Shown here: positions 56,312 through 64,000 of the stretch, one piece after another
Layout of the letters: each line of letters opens with the position of its first letter
How positions within the stretch are numbered: the stretch's first letter is position 1
From: Desulfobulbaceae bacterium
GTDB taxonomy: Bacteria; Desulfobacterota; Desulfobulbia; Desulfobulbales; SURF-16
NCBI GenBank assembly: GCA_020444175.1
Contig: JAHLLM010000001.1
Span: 124,001 to 188,000 of the forward strand
Direction of reading: 5' to 3'
Length of the DNA: 64,000 nt
Notes under the pieces: model-generated
The model's input: only the letters and a program-made list of their open reading frames with translations
Database searches by the model: none
Told to the model about the DNA's origin: nothing
Program-made: the position numbers and the translations under genes

Positions 56312-58033
56312 ATGGACAAACAAAAACTTGATGAGTTACGCAAACGGGCGGTAGAAAAGCTTGAAGCCGGCAACCACGACTTTTCAGAGAATTTCCAAGA
56401 TGGATTCCGAGCAGTGCTTCATGAGCTTCAGACCCATCAGATCGAGCTTGAATTGCAGAATGAGGAGCTTCGCCGCCTTCAGCAAGAACTTGAGGAAACC
56501 CGCGATCAGTATGTTGATCTCTATGATTTTGCTCCAGTCGGTTATCTCACCCTAAGCGATAAGAATCTGATCGTGGAGGTAAATCTGACCATGGCCGACC
56601 TGCTGGTCGAAGAAAGGAAGTCGCTCATCGGCCAACCCTTTTCCCGCTTCATTTTCCCTGAAGATCAGGACATTTTCTATCAACACCTCAGGGAACTCAT
56701 TGGTACGAAAAGTCAGCGGGTATGCGATCTGCGGATGCAGAAAAAAAATGGTGACTGGTTCTGGGCCAGGCTGGAATGTGTTCCCAGGGAAAGAAGCGAT
56801 AAGCGCGGGATGCGACTACGAATAACCGTCAATGACATCACGGAGGCAAAGCGACTGGAAAACGAAATCATCAAGGCTAAAAAGCTTGAAGCCACGGCGC
56901 TGCTCGCCGGCGGCATTGCCCATGACTTCAATAATCTTCTCGCTGTAATCCTGGGTAATCTTGAGATGGCTCAAGAAGATATACTGCTTAACCGATCAAT
57001 TGACAAAGAATTGCGGAATGCAAGGGAAGCGTGTCTGAGCGCCGGAAATCTGACCAGAAAGTTCCTCACTTTTTCATCAGGCGGTGACCCTTTTAAAAAA
57101 CCTACCCCTGCCGAGGCATTCATTACAGACGCGGTGAGTCTTGCGCTTGCCGGATCAAATGTCAATTTCGAAAGTTCATTCGCAGAAGGGTTGCGGCCTT
57201 TGGTAGTTGATGCCGGTCAGATGACTCAGGCAATTGCTAATGTGATCGGTAACGCAAGAGAGGCCATACCCACAGGAGGTGTGCTTCGCGTTCGTGCTGA
57301 AAATGTTGACTCGATTCCCGGGAAAAACCGGGAATTGTCGGGCGATCAAGAAGCTAAGTATGTCAAGGTTTCAATCCAGGATCAAGGGGTGGGCATACCA
57401 GGGGATATTCTCCCCCAGGTATTTGACCCTTATTTTTCATCCAAGGAGATGGGACAGGAAAAAGGAATGGGCCTGGGGCTCACGGTTGCCTATTCCATAT
57501 TAAAAAAGCATGGCGGTGCTATTGATATTACATCGCAACCAAATATCGGCACGACGGTCTCGATGTATCTGCCTGCCATCGACATGCCGACCCTCTCCGT
57601 GGAGACCAGAACCGAAATCACCCCTCTGGCGAACAACAGAATTCTGGTCATGGATGATGAGGATTTGATAAGAATGGTAACCCGTAATATGCTGGAAACA
57701 TTGGATTATGACGTTGAAGTGGCATGCGATGGGGAAGAAGCCGTCGAGCTCTATCTGCAGGCGCAACTTGAAGGGTCGCCTTTTGGAGCGGTTATTCTCG
57801 ATCTGACCATCAAGGGCGGCATGGGGGGCAGGGAAACCATCAAACGGCTTAAGGAAATGGATCCGCATGTCAGAGCCATTGTTGTCAGCGGCTATTCCAA
57901 TGACCCGGTTATGGCAAACTTCGAGGAGTACGGCTTTCTTGATGCACTTCATAAACCATATCTATTGGAAGATCTTGACAGATCCCTGCGGGCAGCCGCA
58001 TGCGCTTGTGGAAATAACATTTCCCGGGTATAA
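56312..58033 (+). CDS. Hybrid PAS histidine kinase with receiver domain
   Basis: A 573-residue cytoplasmic kinase. The N-terminal helical module (HELQTHQIELELQNEELR) and PAS domain (DLYDFAPVGYLTL) resemble those of the activator at 51.7 kb. HisKA follows with the His in GGIAHDFNNLLAVILGN, then an ATPase domain (DQGVGIPGDILPQVFDPYF, GMGLGLTVAYSIL) and a C-terminal receiver with the acceptor Asp in AVILDLTIKGG. A GTG at 56306 is an alternative start. It could pass phosphate to another protein, since the activator itself has no receiver. Confidence 0.88.
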   Translation: MDKQKLDELRKRAVEKLEAGNHDFSENFQDGFRAVLHELQTHQIELELQNEELRRLQQELEETRDQYVDLYDFAPVGYLTLSDKNLIVEVNLTMADLLVEERKSLIGQPFSRFIFPEDQDIFYQHLRELIGTKSQRVCDLRMQKKNGDWFWARLECVPRERSDKRGMRLRITVNDITEAKRLENEIIKAKKLEATALLAGGIAHDFNNLLAVILGNLEMAQEDILLNRSIDKELRNAREACLSAGNLTRKFLTFSSGGDPFKKPTPAEAFITDAVSLALAGSNVNFESSFAEGLRPLVVDAGQMTQAIANVIGNAREAIPTGGVLRVRAENVDSIPGKNRELSGDQEAKYVKVSIQDQGVGIPGDILPQVFDPYFSSKEMGQEKGMGLGLTVAYSILKKHGGAIDITSQPNIGTTVSMYLPAIDMPTLSVETRTEITPLANNRILVMDDEDLIRMVTRNMLETLDYDVEVACDGEEAVELYLQAQLEGSPFGAVILDLTIKGGMGGRETIKRLKEMDPHVRAIVVSGYSNDPVMANFEEYGFLDALHKPYLLEDLDRSLRAAACACGNNISRV

Positions 58034-58044
58034 ACCAGATGATG

Positions 58045-58103
58045 ATTACGGCCTGGAGTTGAGGCCCATTTCGAGCCCTCGCTGAATAGATACGAATCTT
58101 GTT
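58045..58103 (+). repeat. Interspersed 59-bp repeat, copy 2
   Basis: Matches 41851-41909 at about 49 of 59 bases (TCGCTGAATAGATAC shared). It sits between the hybrid kinase and CheB-CheR genes. Confidence 0.6.
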
Positions 58104-58120
58104 AGTTGCCGGAGTTGAAT

Positions 58121-60826
58121 ATGCCCGCCAGAAAAGAGAAAAAATCCACGATCCACACCCCCGGGGCGACTGCCGGGACAAAAAAGGCCGTACCACCAAA
58201 AAATGAAACCAAGGCCAATGCCCTGCCGATTTCCTGTGAAGACGCTTTCCGGCCCAGGACGACACTGCCGGTTGTCGGCATAGGCGCTTCGGCTGGCGGC
58301 CTGGAAGCCTTTGAAGCATTTTTTAGCGCCATGCCGGCTGACGCAGGCCTTGCCTTTATTCTGGTGCCTCATCTTGATCCAACCCATGGCAGCATCATGC
58401 CTGAACTGATCCAGAAGCGCACCACCATGCCTGTCCTGCAGATCAAGGACGGGATGCGGGTGGAACCGGACACCGTCTATGTCGTGCCGCCTAACCAGAA
58501 CCTCTCCATTCTGAACGGCACCCTGCAGCTCATGGAACTGAGCCGGCCCCGCGGCGTCAATCTGCCGATTGACAGCTTTCTCCGGGCCCTGGCCCGGGAC
58601 CAGGGGGCAAATGCGGTGGGCATTATTCTCTCAGGAACCGGCAGCGACGGCACCCTGGGAGTAAAAGCGATCAAGGGTGAGGCCGGCATGGTGATGGTGC
58701 AGGACGAAGAGTCCGCCAAATATGACGGCATGCCGCGAAGCGCCATTGCCACAGGGCTTGCCGACTATGTCCTGCCGCCCGGCGAAATGCCGGGGCAACT
58801 GGTCAAATACCTGCGGCACGCGGTCAATAAAAAAACGGCAACGATTCTGGCCGATGACGGGAGGATGCCCGACGCCCTGCAGAAAATCTGTATCCTCCTG
58901 CGCAGCCGCACCGGACACGACTTTTCCCTCTATAAAAAAAACACGATCCTGCGGCGCCTGGAAAGGAGGATGCACGTCCACCAGATCGACGAGGTCAAGG
59001 ACTACGTTACCTATCTCCAGAAAAGCGAGGTTGAAGCTGATATCCTGTTCAAGGAACTGTTGATCGGGGTGACCAATTTTTTTCGGGACGCTCAAGCCTT
59101 TGAGGCGCTCCGGGGAAAAATCCTGCCCGAACTGCTCAAGGAGAAGCCAGACGGCGATACCCTGCGGGTCTGGGTTGCCGGCTGCAGCAGCGGAGAGGAG
59201 GCCTATTCCGTTGCCATCCTCCTGCAGGAGGTCATGGAGGATCTGGGGCGCCGCTTTAACGTCCAGATATTCGGCACCGATATTGACGAGGACGCCGTGA
59301 ATGCCGCCCGGGCCGGGATTTATCCGGCCAGTATCGCAGGTGACGTGAGTGCCCTACGCCTGAAGCGCTGGTTCTCCAAGCAGGATAATCAGTACCGGAT
59401 TAAAAAATCGATCCGGGAGATGCTGGTCTTTGCCGAGCAGAGTATTATCAAGGACCCGCCGTTTACCAAACTGGATCTGATCTGCTGCCGTAATCTGCTC
59501 ATTTACCTCGGCCCGGAACTACAGAAGAGGCTCATACCCCTTTTCCACTACAGTCTGAAACCGAACGGCATTCTTTTTCTCGGTTCCTCGGAAGCCATTG
59601 GTCAGGCCCTGGACCTCTTTGCCGTAGTGGACAAGAAATGGAAAATATACAAACGCAAGTCGTTATCGGCTGCCGCCGCACGCCTGGGGTTGGAACTTCC
59701 GGTGGCTCCCGCCATCAGGGAGAGTACGCAACCACAACTGCCGGAACCCATCAGAAAGACGGAGGAACTGAGCGCCTTCCAACTGGTCGAAACCATTCTG
59801 CAACAGGTCAACGCCCCTCCCTGCGTCATTATCGATGAGACGAGCAACATCATCTATGTCCATGGCCGCACCGGCAAATATCTGGAACCGGCCATGGGCA
59901 AAGTCAGCGTCAATATCCTGGATATGGCGCGTCCCGGTTTGAAAATGGACCTGGCGGCCGCAATCCGCGGGGCCACGGCCAACCAGCAGGAATGTATCCG
60001 GCATGGAGTAGCCATCGAGCATGAAGGCGGTCATCTGTCCATTGATCTGATTGTGAAGCCGGTCCTGGATCACAGAGCCTTGCGCGGCCTGATGATGGTC
60101 ATTTTTCAGGAAATCGACCTTCCCGCCAAAAAAAAGAGCGCCGTAAAACAGTCAAGTACGCGGAAAAAAAACGATACTGTCGAAAACCTCGAACAGGAGT
60201 TGCAGTACACCAGGGAAAATCTGCAAACCACCATCGAAGAGCTTGAGACCGCCAATGAAGAGCTTAAATCCACCAATGAAGAGTTGCAGTCAACCAATGA
60301 GGAGTTGCAGAGCACCAATGAAGAGCTGGAGACCTCCAAGGAGGAACTCCAGTCCTTAAACGAGGAAGCCGCCACGGTCAACGCTGAATTGCAGAGCCGC
60401 ATCGACGAGTTGTCTATAACCAATGATGACATGAAAAACCTGCTGGACAGCACTCAGATTGCCACTATTTTTCTTGATATCGATCTGTGCGTCAGAAGGT
60501 TCACCCCAAAAGCCGTGGACATCATCCCCTTATCCGGCATCGATGCCGGCCGACCCATCAACCATTTTGCCACCGCGTTGATCGACACCGACCTGGCGGA
60601 GGATGCCCACGAAATTCTCCAGAACCTCGGCATGAAGGAAAAGGAGGTGCGGAGCAAGGAAGGCGCCGTTTACCGCATGCGGATCCGGCCCTATCGCACG
60701 GTGAATAATGTGATCGACGGCGTGGTGATCACCTTCGAAGATATTACCGTACTCAAAGAGGCCCAGGCGGCGCTTAACACATTGAATGCGGAACTTGAAC
60801 AACGGGACCGGCAACGTTCCTCATAA
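58121..60826 (+). CDS. CheB-CheR-PAS fusion protein
   Basis: A 901-residue protein. A CheB methylesterase domain (about 50-240) keeps its Ser-His-Asp triad (GASAGG, PHLDP, SGTGSDG). A CheR methyltransferase domain follows (about 250-515, VWVAGCSSGEEAYS and LDLICCRNLLIYL), then a PAS-like region, a heptad coiled coil rich in repeated TNEELQS units, and a final PAS domain (DSTQIATIFLDIDLCVRRF). No kinase domain is attached. The start at 58121 follows CCGGAG; a TTG 15 bases earlier is less likely. Relatives are usually signalling hubs fused to kinases or activators; here the adjacent hybrid kinase may be the partner. Confidence 0.9.
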   Translation: MPARKEKKSTIHTPGATAGTKKAVPPKNETKANALPISCEDAFRPRTTLPVVGIGASAGGLEAFEAFFSAMPADAGLAFILVPHLDPTHGSIMPELIQKRTTMPVLQIKDGMRVEPDTVYVVPPNQNLSILNGTLQLMELSRPRGVNLPIDSFLRALARDQGANAVGIILSGTGSDGTLGVKAIKGEAGMVMVQDEESAKYDGMPRSAIATGLADYVLPPGEMPGQLVKYLRHAVNKKTATILADDGRMPDALQKICILLRSRTGHDFSLYKKNTILRRLERRMHVHQIDEVKDYVTYLQKSEVEADILFKELLIGVTNFFRDAQAFEALRGKILPELLKEKPDGDTLRVWVAGCSSGEEAYSVAILLQEVMEDLGRRFNVQIFGTDIDEDAVNAARAGIYPASIAGDVSALRLKRWFSKQDNQYRIKKSIREMLVFAEQSIIKDPPFTKLDLICCRNLLIYLGPELQKRLIPLFHYSLKPNGILFLGSSEAIGQALDLFAVVDKKWKIYKRKSLSAAAARLGLELPVAPAIRESTQPQLPEPIRKTEELSAFQLVETILQQVNAPPCVIIDETSNIIYVHGRTGKYLEPAMGKVSVNILDMARPGLKMDLAAAIRGATANQQECIRHGVAIEHEGGHLSIDLIVKPVLDHRALRGLMMVIFQEIDLPAKKKSAVKQSSTRKKNDTVENLEQELQYTRENLQTTIEELETANEELKSTNEELQSTNEELQSTNEELETSKEELQSLNEEAATVNAELQSRIDELSITNDDMKNLLDSTQIATIFLDIDLCVRRFTPKAVDIIPLSGIDAGRPINHFATALIDTDLAEDAHEILQNLGMKEKEVRSKEGAVYRMRIRPYRTVNNVIDGVVITFEDITVLKEAQAALNTLNAELEQRDRQRSS

Positions 60827-61074
60827 AAGCTTGATATATTGAGCGCAATTTCAATATGTTATGCCACCGCCAGGGATTTTGTCCTGTTGCCAGCTTACGT
60901 GCCTTGCGCCCCATGAGGGTATAAAGTTAAAGGAGTTATCTGGTCAGAAAGTACCACAACTTTAAGTGCTTTAGGCACTCTTCTCGAATCGCAATCCTGG
61001 TATCAAAGTAAAATCTGCCGAGATCAGGTTATCTGAATTTGTTGAATTGGAACTCCTGAACTCCCTCTCCGTTC

Positions 61075-61123
61075 CCCTCAACATCATGAGGGTCCACCAC
61101 ATATTGAGGCCGGATCACTCCCG
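61075..61123 (+). promoter_or_regulatory. Upstream activator site B
   Basis: Palindrome CCCTCAA-CATC-ATGAGGG (61075-61092, one mismatch) with the flank TCCACCACATATTGAGGCC seen at sites A and C. The centre is about 127 bp before the GG of promoter B. Confidence 0.72.
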
Positions 61124-61209
61124 CCATTCTCCTTTGCTGTTTTATCCGCTTTGCCTAATCCATCGGGAATAATCGATTTATCCCTAACATTCGTTAGTAT
61201 TTTCCCGGC

Positions 61210-61223
61210 GGCATGCGTCTTGC
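61210..61223 (+). promoter_or_regulatory. Sigma-54 promoter B
   Basis: GGCATGCGTCTTGC fits GG-N10-GC. The predicted start is near 61235, leaving a leader of about 150 bases before the PEP-CTERM gene. Confidence 0.75.
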
Positions 61224-61383
61224 TCATATGCTTATCTATAGTCTTGTCATCATGCCCTCACCTGAGGGTGTTTGCTGAAAAACGTGAGGATTTGCCCCTG
61301 GTGGTTGCCTCTCAATCAGTCATCATGGGAAGGCTTATAACGCATAAGCGTTATAAAAAAATGAAGTAAATTGGAGGGAAAAG

Positions 61384-61974
61384 ATGAACAAAAGACTGGC
61401 AAAAGGTTTGGCCCTGGCTATCGGCGTCGGGGTGATGCTTGGAGGAACGAGTGTCTGCAGTGCAACCCCTGTGACATGGAGCAGCAACGGCCATCAGTAT
61501 GAAGTGGTTGGTTCAGGAAGTATTTCCTGGGACAACGCACGCCTGGCTAGGCAAAACAGGGGGGCCGGATGGGATCTGGCCACCATTACATCCCTTGATG
61601 AACAGAACTTTATTACCGGTTTGCTTGGGCCGGCCGATGGAAGTCTGGTCGAGTATTACATCGGCGGGATGTATGAAGCCGGTGCCTGGAAATGGGTCAC
61701 AGGTGAGCCCTTTTCCTTCCATTATTGGGGTAATGGGGAACCAAACGGCAATGCGAATGAGCCTCGCATGGCTCTTGACGGCAGATATAATGCCAATAAT
61801 TGGGGGTGGAATGATTACACGGGCGCCGCGGCGCCTTTCGTGTGGGGTTACGTAGCAGAAATGAACAACGTAGCAGCTCCCGTTCCTGAACCGGCCACCA
61901 TGCTGCTCATGGGCACCGGGCTGGCCGGTCTTGCCGGCGTCGCCCGCCGCCGTCGTTCTGCCAAAAAAATGTAG
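61384..61974 (+). CDS. PEP-CTERM protein with C-type-lectin-like domain
   Basis: A 196-residue surface protein. A signal peptide (1-27, ending CSATP) is followed by a lectin-like fold: SWDNARLARQNRGAGWDLATI, a WKWVTGEPFSFHYWGNGEPN segment and EPRMALDG, the usual CTLD signature. The C-terminus is a canonical exosortase sorting signal: VPEPATMLLMGTGLAGLAG, with the basic tail RRRRSAKK. Exosortase should cleave after the PEP region and release it toward the exopolysaccharide layer; no exosortase gene is in the window. Expression from sigma-54 promoter B agrees with the known link between PEP-CTERM genes and sigma-54 regulators (PrsK/PrsR). Confidence 0.9.
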   Translation: MNKRLAKGLALAIGVGVMLGGTSVCSATPVTWSSNGHQYEVVGSGSISWDNARLARQNRGAGWDLATITSLDEQNFITGLLGPADGSLVEYYIGGMYEAGAWKWVTGEPFSFHYWGNGEPNGNANEPRMALDGRYNANNWGWNDYTGAAAPFVWGYVAEMNNVAAPVPEPATMLLMGTGLAGLAGVARRRRSAKKM

Positions 61975-62041
61975 TTTAAGTGAATAAGCTTCCCCGTGCA
62001 AAGAGGGAGGCCTCCGTAGGTGTAATACAAAGGAAAACAAC

Positions 62042-62221
62042 ATGAAATCAAGCACAAAGGACAAAATCGAAGGCAAGATGCATCAAGTGAAAGGCAAGAT
62101 AACAGAGATTGTCGGGAAAATAGCCAAGAAGCCTGATCTGGAAGCCAAAGGCAAAGTTGAAAATGTAGAGGGAAAAATCCAGGAAAAGATCGGCCGGATT
62201 GAAGAAGTTGTGGAACAATAG
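62042..62221 (+). CDS. CsbD-family stress protein
   Basis: A 59-residue highly charged protein starting MKSSTKDKIEGKMHQVKGKI, with Lys/Glu-rich repeats (AKGKVENVEGKIQEKIG) typical of the CsbD family, small hydrophilic proteins induced by general stress in many bacteria. It has AAAGGAAA before the ATG. It lies 67 bp after the PEP-CTERM gene on the same strand and probably shares promoter B. The molecular function of CsbD proteins is unknown. Confidence 0.85.
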   Translation: MKSSTKDKIEGKMHQVKGKITEIVGKIAKKPDLEAKGKVENVEGKIQEKIGRIEEVVEQ

Positions 62222-62251
62222 TCTGCCGGCTTAATGAAAATAGGATTTTTG

Positions 62252-62282
62252 GGTCGTTTGTGATGAATCATCATGAACGACC
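62252..62282 (+). terminator. Hairpin after CsbD gene
   Basis: GGTCGTTTGTGATGA pairs with TCATCATGAACGACC (13 of 15), 30 bp after the CsbD stop and just before site C. Likely the end of the promoter B transcript. Confidence 0.5.
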
Positions 62283-62307
62283 TCAGAACCAATTTCAATC
62301 TTCTTTT

Positions 62308-62356
62308 TCCTCAACATTTTGAGGAACCACCATATATGGAGGCCTGGCAGCTCCTG
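62308..62356 (+). promoter_or_regulatory. Upstream activator site C
   Basis: Perfect palindrome TCCTCAA-CATT-TTGAGGA (62308-62325), then ACCACCATATATGGAGGCC, the same flank as sites A and B. The centre is about 126 bp before the GG of promoter C. Confidence 0.75.
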
Positions 62357-62441
62357 CCAGCCTTCTTTTTTTATTCCTTCCTCTCAGTTAATCCACTGTT
62401 ATGAAAGACTAATTTTATCTCTGCGCATATTATCGACTACA

Positions 62442-62455
62442 GGCATGTTTCTTGC
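62442..62455 (+). promoter_or_regulatory. Sigma-54 promoter C
   Basis: GGCATGTTTCTTGC fits GG-N10-GC. The predicted start, near 62467, is only about three bases before the ATG at 62470. Confidence 0.78.
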
Positions 62456-62469
62456 CATTACTCTTTGTT

Positions 62470-62766
62470 ATGATCCTGGTCATTAAGCAAATGAAGGTGT
62501 CCTTTGAAAAACGCAAGGAGCTGGTTCAGACGATAACCTCGCTGCTCAGTCACATCAGGACTGCAGAGGGATGCCTGCGATGCGATTTTTTTCACAGCAT
62601 GGAGGATGAACAGGTCCTCTGCTTGATTACAGAGTGGGATAGCCGTAAGAACCTTGAAAAAAATCGCAACTCCGAGTGGTTCAGGGTGCTGCGTGGGGCT
62701 ATGCATCTTCTTGAAGAGCCATGTGAAATAATTTCCAGGCGTCTTCGCCTGGGTGACACTTGTTAG
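62470..62766 (+). CDS. Antibiotic-biosynthesis-monooxygenase-fold protein
   Basis: A 98-residue single-domain protein of the ABM (dimeric alpha-beta barrel) family: MILVIKQMKVSFEKRKEL at the start, RTAEGCLRCDFFHSMED and LITEWDSRKNLEKNRNSEWF in the core. Family members are small quinol monooxygenases or heme-degrading enzymes, but many have no known activity. I start at 62470 because the family begins there; a TTG at 62452 would fall inside the -12 box, and the ATG at 62491 would cut the first strand. With promoter C the message would be nearly leaderless. The gene probably heads an operon with the BON gene. Confidence 0.72.
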   Translation: MILVIKQMKVSFEKRKELVQTITSLLSHIRTAEGCLRCDFFHSMEDEQVLCLITEWDSRKNLEKNRNSEWFRVLRGAMHLLEEPCEIISRRLRLGDTC

Positions 62767-62847
62767 GTAAATTAGCCGTCACCTCCAGGTGATTTTAAGA
62801 TAAAGGCTTGGAAAAACAACAACAAAATAAGAAAGGAGAAAGCACTC

Positions 62848-63642
62848 ATGAAACCAATGTGTCGTGTAGCTTTGCTGGTAGTTGCCGTTGCTCTGCTGGT
62901 GTCCGTCGGCCCTGTGCTCGCGTCCGCGACCGGGACGGATGAGCGTATCGAATCAGCGGCCAAGCAGTCGTATGTTTTTAAGACATACCTCAAGGACGAT
63001 GACGTTACAATCGAATCCAAGGATGGTGTCGCCACCTTGACAGGGACAGTCGTAGAAGAGAGCCACAAATCTCTGGCCCAGGATACCGTGGCAAACCTGC
63101 CCGGGGTCAAAAGCGTGGAAAACAAACTGGAAGTCAAAGGTGAACCACTTGCCGAGGATTCGGATGTGTGGGTCAGCATGAAAGTGAAGTCCGCGCTTCT
63201 GTTCCATCGACACGTGAGCGCCATGACTCAGGTTAACACCAAGGCCGGCATCGTAACCCTGCAAGGCGAAGCAGATAGCCAGGCCCAGAAGGATCTGACG
63301 ACTGAATACGTCAAGGATATCGAAGGCGTGAAAGGCGTAGAAAATGAGATGACCCTGCCAAATACAGCCGGAAATCCGGAACAAAAAACGATGGGTCAAA
63401 AAATTGATGCCGTGGGCGAATCAATTGATGACGCATCCATCACGGCCCTGGTCAAGATGACATTACTCTATCATCGCTCTACCAGCGCACTCGACACCAG
63501 GGTCAAAACGGAAAATGGCATGGTAACGTTGGAGGGCAAGGCAAAAAATGCGGCTGAAAAGGATCTGGCCACAAAATATGTGCAGGATGTTTACGGAGTC
63601 AAAAACGCGGTCAACAACATAACCATCGAGGAGGCCAAGTAA
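62848..63642 (+). CDS. Periplasmic triple-BON protein (OsmY-like)
   Basis: A 264-residue exported protein with a signal peptide (1-26, cleavage after VLASA). Three BON domains follow at about 30-98, 105-170 and 195-262, each with the VTLxGxVxSxxxKxxA pattern (GVATLTGTVVEESHKSLA, GIVTLQGEADSQAQKDL, GMVTLEGKAKNAAEKDL). OsmY-type proteins protect the envelope during osmotic and other stress, probably by binding phospholipid. It has AGAAAGGAG before the ATG. It follows the monooxygenase-fold gene by 81 bp and is likely expressed from promoter C. Confidence 0.9.
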   Translation: MKPMCRVALLVVAVALLVSVGPVLASATGTDERIESAAKQSYVFKTYLKDDDVTIESKDGVATLTGTVVEESHKSLAQDTVANLPGVKSVENKLEVKGEPLAEDSDVWVSMKVKSALLFHRHVSAMTQVNTKAGIVTLQGEADSQAQKDLTTEYVKDIEGVKGVENEMTLPNTAGNPEQKTMGQKIDAVGESIDDASITALVKMTLLYHRSTSALDTRVKTENGMVTLEGKAKNAAEKDLATKYVQDVYGVKNAVNNITIEEAK

Positions 63643-63725
63643 ATCTGAGGCGGCAAACTCGTCAATGCGAGTGGGTCGCGTTGACAGGGTCAAGGCCATA
63701 AAAAAACAATGCAAAGGAGAACAAA

Positions 63726-64000
63726 ATGAAACATAAGTATTCGATAGGCATTGCAGCAGCACTATTCTCCGCGCATCTTTTCACTCCCGCCACAACATTA
63801 GCCACGCCAATTCTGGGAGATGATTTGGCAAGCTTTACGGTACTGGGTGCCTCGACAGTGACCAATGTGCCGACGAGCACCATTGTCGGTAATGTCGGTG
63901 TCTGGTCCAGCGGTGGCGCGAATTCGATAACGGGCTTTCTCTCCTCGCCAGGTGTTGGGGTATCGGACCCGCAGGTGACAGGAGGAAGCGTATACGCCGG
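63726..64000 (+). CDS. DUF3494 ice-binding-like surface protein (3' partial)
   Basis: Runs off the right edge; 91 codons are visible. A signal peptide (1-26, ending TTLATP) precedes the start of a DUF3494 beta-solenoid: GDDLASFTVLGASTVTNVPT, then STIVGNVGVWSS and ITGFLSSPG match the family's N-terminal pattern. Proteins of this family bind ice or act as extracellular adhesins, and in many anaerobes they end in a PEP-CTERM signal, which cannot be checked here. It has AAAGGAG before the ATG and may belong to the promoter C operon. Ice binding itself is only a family-level possibility. Confidence 0.78.
   Translation, partial: MKHKYSIGIAAALFSAHLFTPATTLATPILGDDLASFTVLGASTVTNVPTSTIVGNVGVWSSGGANSITGFLSSPGVGVSDPQVTGGSVYA

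Larger units (their letters stand above)
60827..61383. other. 557-bp regulatory region before PEP-CTERM gene
   Basis: No gene supported. It holds upstream site B and sigma-54 promoter B. A further palindrome CCCTCACCTGAGGG at 61255-61268, inside the predicted leader, resembles a half-spaced activator site. The first 240 bp show nothing clear. Confidence 0.45.

Noticed and set aside
61151-61369. 72-codon open frame before the PEP-CTERM gene
   Set aside because: It runs across sigma-54 promoter B, so it could not be transcribed whole from it, and it has no recognisable domain.

Overview
The window looks like chromosomal DNA of an anaerobic Gram-negative bacterium, most plausibly a Desulfobacterota member near Desulfobulbales. 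The pointers are a respiratory arsenate-reductase-type molybdoenzyme, a c-type-heme (DUF3365) histidine kinase, MASE3 and multi-PAS signalling proteins, PEP-CTERM and DUF3494 surface proteins, and a PUFA-synthase-like megasynthase. Taxonomy is inferred from gene content only. I saw no rRNA, tRNA, CRISPR array, insertion sequence or phage gene.

Layout. 1-11.7 kb (+): a compact PUFA-synthase-like lipid/polyketide locus: an enoylreductase-KS-AT-KR-DH protein (5' end outside the window), a KS-AT-ACP protein, and a DH-phosphopantetheinyl transferase protein. The start of the last appears only in the -1 frame after an A9 run, suggesting frameshifting or a sequence error. 12-24.5 kb (+): universal stress protein, then an arrA/arrB-like pair with a TorD-type chaperone and a polyferredoxin. 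These are followed by a PstS-like binding protein, a chemoreceptor and a heme-binding sensor kinase, which could form an arsenic or phosphate respiration-and-sensing island. 24.7-37.8 kb (mostly -): GH57/DUF3536 glycosidase, MASE3 kinase with NtrC-type regulator, clpB, rhodanese (+), DUF3108 protein, serA and a diguanylate cyclase. 38.3-51.1 kb: DUF898 and M48 peptidase operon, trpS, grpE-dnaK, a secreted carbonic-anhydrase-like protein lacking all zinc ligands, an aminotransferase, a small Cys protein, a predicted metalloprotease, a second diguanylate cyclase and a RelA/SpoT-domain protein.

51.7-64 kb (+): the most coherent novel-looking part. A PAS-PAS sigma-54 activator gene is followed by three sigma-54 promoters (GG-N10-GC). 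Each has an 18-bp palindrome of the type CCTCAA-N4-TTGAGG, plus a conserved flank, centred about 126-130 bp upstream of the GG. They precede (A) a 21-residue membrane peptide present in two nearly identical copies, (B) a lectin-like PEP-CTERM protein and a CsbD protein, and (C) a monooxygenase-fold protein, a triple-BON protein and a DUF3494 ice-binding-type protein. Between A and B lie an ABC exporter, a hybrid kinase whose sensory N-terminus resembles that of the activator, and a CheB-CheR-PAS fusion. I infer a sigma-54 envelope/stress regulon.

Interspersed repeats are common: four copies of a ~100-bp imperfect palindrome (11.8, 47.4, 51.3 and 54.1 kb), two MITE-like elements (24.5 and 41.7 kb), a ~59-bp repeat pair (41.9 and 58.0 kb) and other long inverted repeats.
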